This document shows positions 1 to 5,826 of a stretch of 5,826 nt of DNA, in pieces. A program made the translations under genes and the position numbers. Positions within the stretch are counted from its first letter, which is position 1; every line of letters begins with the position of its first letter. Source of the stretch: Methanoregulaceae archaeon (lineage in GTDB: Archaea > Halobacteriota > Methanomicrobia > Methanomicrobiales > Methanospirillaceae); the NCBI GenBank assembly GCA_019695435.1, contig JACTVF010000159.1, positions 1 through 5,826 on the forward strand. Reading direction: 5' to 3'. The notes beneath the pieces were generated by a model. It ran no database searches. It was not told the DNA's origin and saw only the letters and a program-made list of their open reading frames with translations.

Positions 1-443
1 CCCATTGCCCCGAGTTCGTCGAGCACCCGGGCGAGGTCGACCTCCTCATCCCCGGTGACAATGACCGTCGCTTTTGCCCTGAGCACATCCACCCGCGCCG
101 GATCCGCACTCCCCGAGACCGCCACCACCCGCAGCCCGTCGCCTTTGTTGAGCACCGAGGCGTCGGGGGAGATCCGTGCCCGGCTGTCGATGACGACCCG
201 TACCGGGTGCTCCGCATTTCCCTCCTGCTGCCGCCGGCTTTTCAGGTCAGGGTTTTTTACCGTGAGCGAAGGGTCGTCTGCGAGCACTGTGCCGATCCCG
301 ACCATCACCGCATCGCAGTCAGCCTTGAGCCTGTCGACGCGGGCTAAATCCACTGCACCGGAGATTTTTATCTGCCGGCGTTCGCGGGTTGACAGTTTCC
401 CGTCCGCACTCATCGCCACGTTGACAACAACCGAAGGGCGCAT
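1..443 (-). CDS. arfC: 2,5-diamino-6-(ribosylamino)pyrimidinone 5'-phosphate reductase, 3'-truncated by window edge
   Basis: Predicted NAD(P)H-dependent cytosolic reductase that converts the ribosylamino side chain of 2,5-diamino-6-ribosylamino-4(3H)-pyrimidinone 5'-phosphate to ribitylamino. This is an early step towards riboflavin and, in methanogens, the deazaflavin of coenzyme F420. I translated the minus strand from ATG 443-441; 147 codons are visible. The N-terminus reads MRPSVVVNVAMSADGKLS, the usual first strand and Asp-Gly-Lys motif of the RibD C-terminal (DHFR-like) family. Residues 36-62 include DRLKADCDAVMVGIGTVLADDP, split here as DRLKADCDAV and MVGIGTVLADDPSLTV, the family's most conserved block; HPVRVVIDSRARI at 79-91 is the next strand. 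Archaeal members are about 220 residues, so roughly a third, including the Gly-rich cofactor-binding segment, lies beyond position 1. No deaminase domain precedes it, as expected for the stand-alone archaeal enzyme. No in-frame ATG, GTG or TTG lies just upstream and no Shine-Dalgarno is seen. The family call is secure; the symbol follows archaeal usage. Confidence 0.93.
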   Translation of the reverse strand, partial: MRPSVVVNVAMSADGKLSTRERRQIKISGAVDLARVDRLKADCDAVMVGIGTVLADDPSLTVKNPDLKSRRQQEGNAEHPVRVVIDSRARISPDASVLNKGDGLRVVAVSGSADPARVDVLRAKATVIVTGDEEVDLARVLDELGAM

Positions 444-458
444 ATCAATAATGTCTGT

Positions 459-478
459 GTTTTTATAATTTTTATATT
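459..478 (-). promoter_or_regulatory. Archaeal TATA box(es) for arfC
   Basis: On the minus strand this AT-rich tract reads as two overlapping TATA-like elements, AATATAAAAA and TATAAAAA, centred about 31 and 21 nt before the arfC ATG. Archaeal transcription usually starts 22-27 nt after the TATA centre, which puts the start at or within a few bases of the ATG. Together with the absent Shine-Dalgarno this suggests a leaderless mRNA. Which of the two boxes is used cannot be told from sequence. Confidence 0.55.
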
Positions 479-579
479 CCCCTAAAAGAAGAGGCTTCCC
501 GGTAAAGAATCAGGTTTCTGGCATTTGCCTGACCCTGCCGTGAGATATGGTGCCAGACCCGAAAATTGCCCCGTATTTT

Positions 580-600
580 AAGAAGGAACGCATATATAAC
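580..600 (+). promoter_or_regulatory. Archaeal BRE/TATA promoter of the histidine kinase
   Basis: CATATATAAC at 591-600 is a good archaeal TATA box, preceded by a purine-rich stretch (AAGAAGGAAC, 580-589) in the position of a TFB recognition element. The TATA centre is about 26 nt before the ATG at 621. Predicted transcription therefore begins at, or a base or two from, the start codon, which fits a leaderless transcript. There is no ribosome-binding site between this box and the ATG. Confidence 0.6.
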
Positions 601-620
601 AACAAAAGTAAAACGCCTGA

Positions 621-2411
621 ATGAGAATGGCTGATACATTTCCGCAGCACCGGCAGTTCATTTCAGACAGGGACGATCTGTTGCGCGGCTGTGTGATCGC
701 GCTGCTAGTCGCGCTCTGTATCGTGACCACGATCCTCGCGTTTGTCCAGTACATCGATATTCTCACCACCCAGTTCTTCTTTATCCCCATCATCTATGCG
801 GTGTATGTATTTCCGAAGCGCGGTATCATTGTTTCGGCCATCTGCGCATGTGCATACGAGGTTGTCGGGTATGTGTTCCGGTATCCCGATCCCGTGGGGC
901 TGACTGCCATTACCATCCAGGCCGTGCTCTTTGTGGGCATTGCCGGCATCATTGCATTTTTGATCGAGCGTGTCCGCGTAGAGGAAACGCATTACCTGAC
1001 GGTTTTTGAATATTCCCAGCTCGGAATCGTCATCTTCGACGTGCGCAGAGAAGCCATCCGGCACTGTAACCGGAAATTTACAGATATGCTCGGTTTTACC
1101 GAGAAAGAACTTCAGGATATGACGTTTCCGGATCTTCTCTTTACCATGGCAGAGAAAGAGCAGTTTCAAGAGCGCATGGGCCGGGACGCGGAGATCGAGA
1201 ATTTTGAGACCAGGCTCAGGACAAAGGATGGTGTTGCCTGCTGGGTGAACCTTTCGTGGAGCCGGATGGACAAAAACACCGTCAGCTGCACTGCAGTCAA
1301 TATTAACGCCCGCAAGATTGCCGAAAAAGCAGCTGATGACAATATAATAAGATACCGCCAGCTTAGTGAGAACTCTCCGGTTGGTATCCTGATTGTCCAG
1401 GATAGTTGTATCCGGTATGCAAATCCTGCATTTGGCCGGTTTTTAGATATGCCAGTAGCCGGACTTTCAGGCAAAAACTTCTGCGCATTTGCTGATGAAC
1501 ATGACCGGGTGACCTGCCACGATCGGGTAAAAGCGTGGGAAGAGCAGTCCACGGCCACCACCTCATGCGGGTTTGGGTTCCGGACCGCATCGGGAGAACT
1601 CCGTAAGGCTGAACTTACTGCCACACCCATTGAGCACTTCGGGAAACCTGCCCTGCTCGTCAACGTGATCAATACCACGGAAAAATATCTGTTGGAGGAT
1701 AAGATCGAGCTCGATAATGAGCGGCGCCGGGGAATCATGATGACTGTCGCACACGAACTCAGGACACCTCTCCAGCCGATTATGGGATACCTCAATCTTC
1801 TTCTTCAGGACCCAGCAGAGGCCGGGCTGACAGATGAGACCAGAAAACTCTTGGAGCGCTGCCTTGCAAGCGCAGACCGCGAACGCCAGATCATCAACAG
1901 GATGCTTGATTTCTCGGTTCTTGAATCAGGTAAACTCCAGCTATCCTGCACCAGTTTTTCCATGGCAGAGCTTATACAGTCCGTGATCACTGCGAACGGG
2001 TACGCCGCGCAGGCAGATATTTCGGTGAGTATTCCCCCGGATCTTAACGTTGTGGCGGATATGAACCGGATCTTTGTCGCCGTGGACTCTATCCTCTCAA
2101 ATGCGATACATTATACCCACCCGCCGCGTACCATCGTTATTGCCTATCATTCTGATGCTATCGATCCGTTCCACCATATCTCAATTTCCGATAACGGGAT
2201 CGGAATTCCCTCGAGTGCCCAGAACTCGATCTTCGAACCATTCCAGCTTGCCGATGCGGCGCAGTTGTCACGGAAGTTCGACCGGATCGGGCTATCCCTC
2301 GCTATCGCCAAAAAGATCATGGAGCTTCATGGAGGGGATATCACCGTTCAGAGTACGCCGGGTATTGGGAGCACATTTACCCTGCACTTCCCCAAAACAC
2401 TGCATCAGTAA
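621..2411 (+). CDS. Membrane-bound PAS-domain sensor histidine kinase
   Basis: Complete 596-residue sensor kinase expected to autophosphorylate on His and pass phosphate to an unidentified response regulator. Four hydrophobic helices (about 23-42, 50-65, 68-86 and 95-116) form the membrane part, with almost no extracytoplasmic domain. PAS 1 spans about 122-235 (YSQLGIVIFD; CNRKFTDMLGFTEKEL) and PAS 2 about 242-358 (NSPVGILIVQ; YANPAFGRFL). The HisKA dimerisation helix holds the H-box AHELRTPLQP with phospho-acceptor His378. The ATPase domain has the N-box ILSNAIHYT (Asn494), G1 box SDNGIGIP (523-530), F-box IFEPF (537-541) and the closing GIGSTFTLHF (581-590). The G2 region reads DRIGLSLAIAKKI, so two of the usual glycines are replaced (Ile at 556, Ser at 559). 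ATG 621 is chosen because it lies at the predicted transcription start; ATG 627, two codons later, is possible. No receiver domain is fused and no regulator gene adjoins it. The stimulus is unknown; no haem or flavin ligand motif is obvious in either PAS. Confidence 0.93.
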   Translation: MRMADTFPQHRQFISDRDDLLRGCVIALLVALCIVTTILAFVQYIDILTTQFFFIPIIYAVYVFPKRGIIVSAICACAYEVVGYVFRYPDPVGLTAITIQAVLFVGIAGIIAFLIERVRVEETHYLTVFEYSQLGIVIFDVRREAIRHCNRKFTDMLGFTEKELQDMTFPDLLFTMAEKEQFQERMGRDAEIENFETRLRTKDGVACWVNLSWSRMDKNTVSCTAVNINARKIAEKAADDNIIRYRQLSENSPVGILIVQDSCIRYANPAFGRFLDMPVAGLSGKNFCAFADEHDRVTCHDRVKAWEEQSTATTSCGFGFRTASGELRKAELTATPIEHFGKPALLVNVINTTEKYLLEDKIELDNERRRGIMMTVAHELRTPLQPIMGYLNLLLQDPAEAGLTDETRKLLERCLASADRERQIINRMLDFSVLESGKLQLSCTSFSMAELIQSVITANGYAAQADISVSIPPDLNVVADMNRIFVAVDSILSNAIHYTHPPRTIVIAYHSDAIDPFHHISISDNGIGIPSSAQNSIFEPFQLADAAQLSRKFDRIGLSLAIAKKIMELHGGDITVQSTPGIGSTFTLHFPKTLHQ

Positions 2412-2552
2412 AGTGGGCATCTGCCCCCGGCTTGCAGGATAATTCCTGACAGATCTTTGGTTGTTGTCGTGGTGTACGGACACGAAACACAGAACTTCTC
2501 TAAAAAAGATGCGTTGGCGGGATACAACGACTCTGTCTCGTGTCTGATGTTC
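2412..2552. repeat. Convergent intergenic region with imperfect inverted repeat, possible transcription-end structure
   Basis: This stretch separates the 3' ends of the kinase and the antiporter and holds no convincing gene. Directly after the kinase stop, GGGCATCTGCCC (2415-2426) can form a tiny 4-bp hairpin, without a T-run behind it. Further on, arms 2479-2492 and 2531-2544 are inverted repeats matching at 12 of 14 positions, with a 38-nt spacer. In minus-strand RNA one of the two mismatches becomes a G-U pair. The spacer contains A6 at 2502-2507, which is a U6 tract in the antiporter transcript, and U-runs alone can stop archaeal RNA polymerase. A role in ending the minus-strand transcript is plausible but unproven. 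Confidence 0.4.
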
Positions 2553-4547
2553 CTACTTTCCTGCAGAAAAAAGCGGGATGATCTTTCCTGCCATCTCATC
2601 AGTGACAAAGAAGACCAGCGTATCACCTGTTTCAAGGCGCAGGGCCGGGTCTGGATGGGTAAAGCGCATCGATCCCCTGCGAAATCCGAATTCACGGATG
2701 CCGAACCGTTCTTTCAGGCACAGTTCGGCGATGGTCTTTCCTTCCACCGCAGATCCGGCCTCCACCAGTATCGTGTGGATATGGGTTTCCCTGAAGAGCG
2801 TCTCAAAATTCTGTATCTTCTGTTGCTGGTTCGGGTCGGTACACCGGGTAAAGAGGGCCGTACCCATACGCTTTGTCCGTTCGATGATCCTCCTGACCTC
2901 CTCGTCCGGGATCTGGTAGCGTTTCAGGGCGCGGGTGAAAATTTCAAGGGCCGATTCAAATTCCTCGGAAATGACCTCATCAGCGCCGAGATCGAGGAGG
3001 TGTTGTGCGTTCCTGATGTGACGGGTTCGTGCGAGAATATGCACGTCAGGGGCGAGCTGCCGGGCCATACGGATGATGCGGGGGATCGCCTCCTCCTCGG
3101 AGACTGCGACTATAAGCGTCCGGGCCTGCCGGATACCTGCATGTTCGAGCACCTCCTCCTGCACGGCATCCCCGAAGATAAAGTTGGGCCGGTACTGGGA
3201 TCGCTCCTGCCGGATGATCTCGGGATTGAGTTCGATGACCATATAGGGAATGCCGGCGATTGTTGCCGCCCGGGCCACGCTCTTCCCGGTGATCCCGTAG
3301 CCTGCGATGATGATGTGGTTTGATAGTTCCACTCCGGGGGATTTCTCATCCGGTGAAACTGCACTTTGTAGTGCTATCCTCTTCGGGAAGATCTGGTAGA
3401 GCAGGTCGACAACCTTCGGGGAAGCGTTCATGGAAAACGGGGTGAAGGCCATGGTGACGACAGCCCCGGCAATGAAGAGCTGGTAGACCGCCGTCTGTAT
3501 GATCCCGGCATCGAGGCCGCTCTTCGCGAGCACGAAGGAGAATTCCCCGATCTGGGCGAGCGCAAGGCCGCAGAAGACACAGACCCGTGTCTGCATCCCG
3601 AGCACCACTGCTGAGAAGGCCCCGGTCAGGACCTTGACACAGAAGATGATCAGGATGATCAGGGCAACATAGCCATAGTTATCAAGGACCGTTGCCGTGT
3701 TTAAGAGCATCCCGATCGAGAGGAAGAAGATGGCTGCAAAGACATCGCGGAACGGGATGATATGGCCCAGGGCATCGATATTATAATCGGACTCCCCGAT
3801 GATCAGGCCGCCGATGAACGCGCCGAGTGTAAACGAGAGCCCGGCTTCGCTCGTGAGCCAGGCAATGACGACGCAGATGCCGGCTATGGTAAAGAGGAAG
3901 AGCTCGCGGCTCCGCTCCTTTGCCACCCTGAAGAGCAGTTTTGGGATGACCCAGTACCCAAGGACGATAATCGCAAGGATGATCAGGGCAATTTTTGTTA
4001 CCTGGTAGGGCACTGCGGAGAGGTCTAGGCTGGGGTCATTCCCGGCAAGAAGCGGCAGTACGAGCATCATCGGTATGATGGCAAGGTCCTGGAAGATCAG
4101 GATCCCGAGCAGTGTCCTGCCCTGGAGTGTATCGACCTCGCCTTTCTCCTGGAGGATCTTCATGACGATGGCTGTACTTGAGAGGGAGACGATAAAGCCG
4201 AAGATCAGGGCCTCGTTAAATGGCATCTGGAAGTAGAGGGTGATCAGGGTAATTGCCACAGTCGTCGTGCAGACCTGGACGAGACCCCCGATAATGACGG
4301 CACGCCACGAACGGAGCAGGGTCTGGAACGAGAATTCAAGGCCGATGGTAAAGAGCAGGAGGATGATACCAATCTGGCCGATCGTGTCGATGAGGGACTG
4401 GTCGGTGATCAGCGCAAAACCGAACGGCCCGACCAGCATTCCGATGACAAGGTAACTGACGATACTGGGCAGCTTATAACGTTGACCGAGTAACAACAGG
4501 AAGATGGACAGGACGAGGACACAGACGACGCCAAGGATTAAGTCCAT
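2553..4547 (-). CDS. CPA2-family cation:proton antiporter with C-terminal RCK (TrkA_N/TrkA_C) domains
   Basis: Predicted KefB/KefC-like integral membrane antiporter exchanging K+ or Na+ for protons, gated by a cytoplasmic nucleotide-binding module. Numbering is from ATG 4547-4545 (664 residues). The exchanger domain covers about 2-375 with some 12 hydrophobic helices and includes GIILLLFTIGLEFSF (60-74), SLSSTAIVMKIL (121-132) and GILIFQDLAIIP (148-159). Its Gln153-Asp154 pair is the ion-site motif typical of Kef-type K+ exporters. LAQIGEFSFVLAKSG (330-344) is also conserved. RCK_N begins near 410 with the Rossmann motif GYGITGK (416-422) and acidic Glu439 after strand 2 (VIELNP), indicating NAD(H)-type binding. 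RCK_C covers about 587-660 and ends PDPALRLETGDTLVFF. The start at 4547 is preferred over an in-frame GTG at 4571 because only the ATG has a ribosome-binding site, six bases upstream; the GTG lies at the predicted transcription start. The stop is TAG. Whether the ion is K+ or Na+ is not settled by sequence, so no symbol is given. Confidence 0.93.
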   Translation of the reverse strand: MDLILGVVCVLVLSIFLLLLGQRYKLPSIVSYLVIGMLVGPFGFALITDQSLIDTIGQIGIILLLFTIGLEFSFQTLLRSWRAVIIGGLVQVCTTTVAITLITLYFQMPFNEALIFGFIVSLSSTAIVMKILQEKGEVDTLQGRTLLGILIFQDLAIIPMMLVLPLLAGNDPSLDLSAVPYQVTKIALIILAIIVLGYWVIPKLLFRVAKERSRELFLFTIAGICVVIAWLTSEAGLSFTLGAFIGGLIIGESDYNIDALGHIIPFRDVFAAIFFLSIGMLLNTATVLDNYGYVALIILIIFCVKVLTGAFSAVVLGMQTRVCVFCGLALAQIGEFSFVLAKSGLDAGIIQTAVYQLFIAGAVVTMAFTPFSMNASPKVVDLLYQIFPKRIALQSAVSPDEKSPGVELSNHIIIAGYGITGKSVARAATIAGIPYMVIELNPEIIRQERSQYRPNFIFGDAVQEEVLEHAGIRQARTLIVAVSEEEAIPRIIRMARQLAPDVHILARTRHIRNAQHLLDLGADEVISEEFESALEIFTRALKRYQIPDEEVRRIIERTKRMGTALFTRCTDPNQQQKIQNFETLFRETHIHTILVEAGSAVEGKTIAELCLKERFGIREFGFRRGSMRFTHPDPALRLETGDTLVFFVTDEMAGKIIPLFSAGK

Positions 4548-4553
4548 GAAAAG

Positions 4554-4560
4554 CACCCCC
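4554..4560 (-). promoter_or_regulatory. Ribosome-binding site of the antiporter gene
   Basis: The minus strand reads GGGGGTG six bases before the ATG at 4547. It differs by one base from GGAGGTG, the complement of the archaeal 16S rRNA tail. No comparable site precedes the in-frame GTG at 4571, so this element decides the start in favour of the shorter protein. Confidence 0.65.
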
Positions 4561-4595
4561 GGGAGGTACACGCGCTATACCAGTACCGACGTGAG

Positions 4596-4607
4596 AATAA
4601 TTATAGG
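4596..4607 (-). promoter_or_regulatory. Archaeal TATA box of the antiporter gene
   Basis: CCTATAATTATT on the minus strand, preceded by GGAA as a weak TFB element, is centred about 55 nt before the antiporter ATG. Transcription is expected about 25 nt downstream, near 4572-4577. That gives a leader of some 25-30 nt containing the ribosome-binding site. The long inverted repeat ends only 13 bp upstream of this box. Confidence 0.55.
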
Positions 4608-4620
4608 TTCCGCGGGAGGT

Positions 4621-4694
4621 TCTGTTAACTTGGTGAGGGATCAGATATTTTATCAGGTGTTGGAAAGTTGATAATCCCTTAACAAGTTAACAGA
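4621..4694. repeat. 74-bp inverted repeat (12-bp perfect arms, extended to 21 bp) upstream of the antiporter promoter
   Basis: TCTGTTAACTTG at 4621-4632 and CAAGTTAACAGA at 4683-4694 are exact reverse complements. After one mismatch (4633/4682) the pairing continues for eight more positions (4634-4641 with 4674-4681), including one G-T pair. Inside lies a smaller inverted pair, TATCA (4651-4655) and TGATA (4669-4673), and an AT-rich core, GATATTTTATC (4644-4654). Each outer arm contains the palindrome GTTAAC. No T-run follows on the minus strand and no flanking duplication is visible, so it looks neither like a simple terminator nor like a recent mobile element. A two-site operator or a structured RNA is possible. 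Confidence 0.7.
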
Positions 4695-4729
4695 GCCAGA
4701 ACGATGGGATGATACAGGGCCGCCGGGCC

Positions 4730-4778
4730 AAAAAAAAGGGGGGGACGAGGGACTACGGGATGAAAAAGCCCGTGGTCC
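4730..4778 (-). terminator. Transcription terminator of the APC permease
   Basis: In minus-strand orientation, 49 nt past the permease stop, GGACCACGGG (4778-4769) can pair with CCCGTAGTCC (4759-4750) with one mismatch around a 9-nt loop. It is followed by a C-run and then T8 (4737-4730). A U-tract of this length is sufficient for intrinsic termination in archaea, and the stem would add to it. It implies that the permease and the antiporter are transcribed separately. Confidence 0.65.
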
Positions 4779-4826
4779 GTCATCACTGACAATACACTAT
4801 TCTTTGTTTTTGTATTTTCCTACAAT

Positions 4827-5826
4827 CTAGTACTTCGGCCCGTTTCCCCCATGAGCACGAATTGCCCGGAACTCCTGGTGTACTTTTTCGATCTCGGTTG
4901 TGATACTGGAAGAGACCAGCGGGTGGCGTCTTTTGGTGATCAGGAACCACGCTCCGCCAATGATGAGATAGCCGACGAAGATATAGATAAACCAGCTGTA
5001 TGGGGCCCCGGATGCATTATTCGAGTAGATGCTTCCCGCGATGGCTGCCGCCAGCAGGAGAATCGTAACCGCCGCAAGGGCGATATCAGGGCGTTTGAGT
5101 TCTTTTTCCCGGAGCAGGTACAGCGGTGCGGCTATGGCGATCAGTGCATAGGCAAGAATAAACCCATAGGTCCCTACCGTGCCTACCCACCCGTATATGT
5201 CAAACAGTCCGCCGCCGTACACAATGAGGATCAACGGGATCATGGTAGCGACGATGACCGAAGCGGTGATGGCAATATGCGGGGTCCTGTTCGTGTCATG
5301 AGCATTGCCCACCCTGTTGTCCACCACGCCATGCTGTCCCATCAGGTACAGGATCCGCGCCCCGGCGTTGACGCATGCCATAAAGCAAGCCCAGAAACTG
5401 ATAAGCGCACCAATCGAGATCAGCGGGCCAAAGGCACCAATCCCATTTGCGTTGGCGATATCAGTCAGTGGCGCAGCAGCATTGTTCAGTGCCGTGGCAC
5501 TTCCCTGGAAACTGAAGACCTCGATGTAGGAGAGAAGGATGAAGAAGACACCGACAATGGCCGTGCTCGAGATCACAGCCCGCGGGATCGTCTTTAAGGG
5601 ATCCTTGGCTTCATGCCCAAGAGAGGTTGCACTCTCAAAGCCGCAGAAGGAGAAGAAGGCAAGCACAAGGCCAATTCCCCAGCTTGAAAGCGATACTCCC
5701 TGCAGGGATGTCTGGGCGGGGTCGATGGTAAAGCCGTGATTGACAAGGACGAAAATGGCAAGGAGTGTTATCAGCGTCATCGAGATAATTTCGCACGTAA
5801 GCATCAGCCGGGCGGAGAGCTTGATG
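4827..5826 (-). CDS. APC-superfamily amino-acid permease, 5'-truncated by window edge
   Basis: C-terminal 332 residues of a secondary transporter of the amino acid-polyamine-organocation family, expected in the cytoplasmic membrane and importing an amino acid or related amine, probably with H+ or by exchange. The frame stays open to the right edge (IKLSARL precedes the ATG at 5804), so that ATG is internal and the true start lies outside; family proteins are about 450-500 residues. Numbered from that internal Met, eight hydrophobic segments lie at about 4-22, 43-58, 75-96, 122-145, 177-196, 205-230, 241-260 and 270-289, matching TM5-TM12 of the fold. The diagnostic GFESATSLGHEAKDP (55-69) followed by IPRAV is the conserved stretch after the unwound TM6, and a basic loop LREKELKRPD (230-239) lies between TM10 and TM11. 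The stop is TAG at 4829-4827. The family is certain; the substrate is not readable from this part. Confidence 0.9.
   Translation of the reverse strand, partial: IKLSARLMLTCEIISMTLITLLAIFVLVNHGFTIDPAQTSLQGVSLSSWGIGLVLAFFSFCGFESATSLGHEAKDPLKTIPRAVISSTAIVGVFFILLSYIEVFSFQGSATALNNAAAPLTDIANANGIGAFGPLISIGALISFWACFMACVNAGARILYLMGQHGVVDNRVGNAHDTNRTPHIAITASVIVATMIPLILIVYGGGLFDIYGWVGTVGTYGFILAYALIAIAAPLYLLREKELKRPDIALAAVTILLLAAAIAGSIYSNNASGAPYSWFIYIFVGYLIIGGAWFLITKRRHPLVSSSITTEIEKVHQEFRAIRAHGGNGPKY

Noticed and set aside
55..468. Plus-strand open frame of 137 codons
   Set aside because: The opposite strand encodes the well-conserved arfC reductase. This frame is a low-complexity Ser/Thr/Arg translation with no RBS.
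705..1795. Two minus-strand open frames of 154 and 209 codons inside the kinase gene
   Set aside because: Both overlap the conserved membrane and PAS regions of the kinase and resemble no known family.
2415..2426. GGGCATCTGCCC hairpin as a terminator of the kinase gene
   Set aside because: The stem is only four base pairs and no T-run follows, so it is mentioned within the intergenic entry but not called as a terminator.
2457..3323. Plus-strand open frame of 288 codons
   Set aside because: It lies antisense to the RCK part of the antiporter, whose protein has clear family motifs. The translation has no recognisable domain, and it opens with a Val run inside the intergenic region.
4621..4694. 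Inverted repeat as a MITE or other mobile element
   Set aside because: The unit is only 74 bp, no target-site duplication is visible at the flanks, and no second copy occurs in the window.
4717..4729. GC-rich palindrome as a plus-strand terminator
   Set aside because: It is followed by A8 rather than T on the plus strand, and no plus-strand gene ends there.
4851..5597. Plus-strand open frame of 248 codons
   Set aside because: It is antisense to the APC permease. It is rich in Asp, Arg and Gly with no domain pattern, as expected from the complement of hydrophobic codons.

Overview
The window looks like chromosomal DNA of a methanogenic archaeon, most probably in or near the Methanomicrobiales (Methanoregula-like). 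This is an inference from several points. The first gene is an archaeal-type riboflavin/F420-pathway reductase. AT-rich TATA boxes sit about 20-50 nt upstream of start codons. Two genes appear leaderless and a third has a ribosome-binding site close to GGAGGTG. The four-helix, double-PAS sensor kinase is of a kind common in such genomes. No marker gene fixes the genus.

Layout: (1) 1-443, minus strand: the N-terminal two thirds of arfC, the pyrimidine reductase of archaeal riboflavin/deazaflavin synthesis, cut by the left edge. (2) 444-620: a divergent promoter region with one TATA box facing each way and some overlapping short inverted repeats. (3) 621-2411, plus strand: a complete 596-residue membrane histidine kinase (4 TM helices, PAS, PAS, HisKA, HATPase) with no response regulator beside it. 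(4) 2412-2552: a convergent intergenic stretch with an imperfect inverted repeat that may end one or both transcripts. (5) 2553-4547, minus strand: a complete CPA2-family cation:proton antiporter with a C-terminal RCK (TrkA_N plus TrkA_C) regulatory module. (6) 4548-4826: a 279-bp intergenic region. Reading along the minus strand it holds a hairpin/T-tract terminator for the upstream permease, then a striking 74-bp inverted repeat with two perfect 12-bp arms, then the antiporter TATA box and ribosome-binding site. (7) 4827-5826, minus strand: the C-terminal part (about eight helices) of an APC-superfamily amino-acid permease that runs off the right edge.

The two transporters share a strand, but a terminator and a separate promoter lie between them, so they are probably independent transcription units. 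Both concern movement of small solutes or ions across the membrane. I see no clear functional link to the kinase or to arfC. I found no CRISPR array, tRNA, rRNA, insertion sequence or phage signature. The genes are ordinary families; the least explained element is the inverted repeat at 4621-4694.
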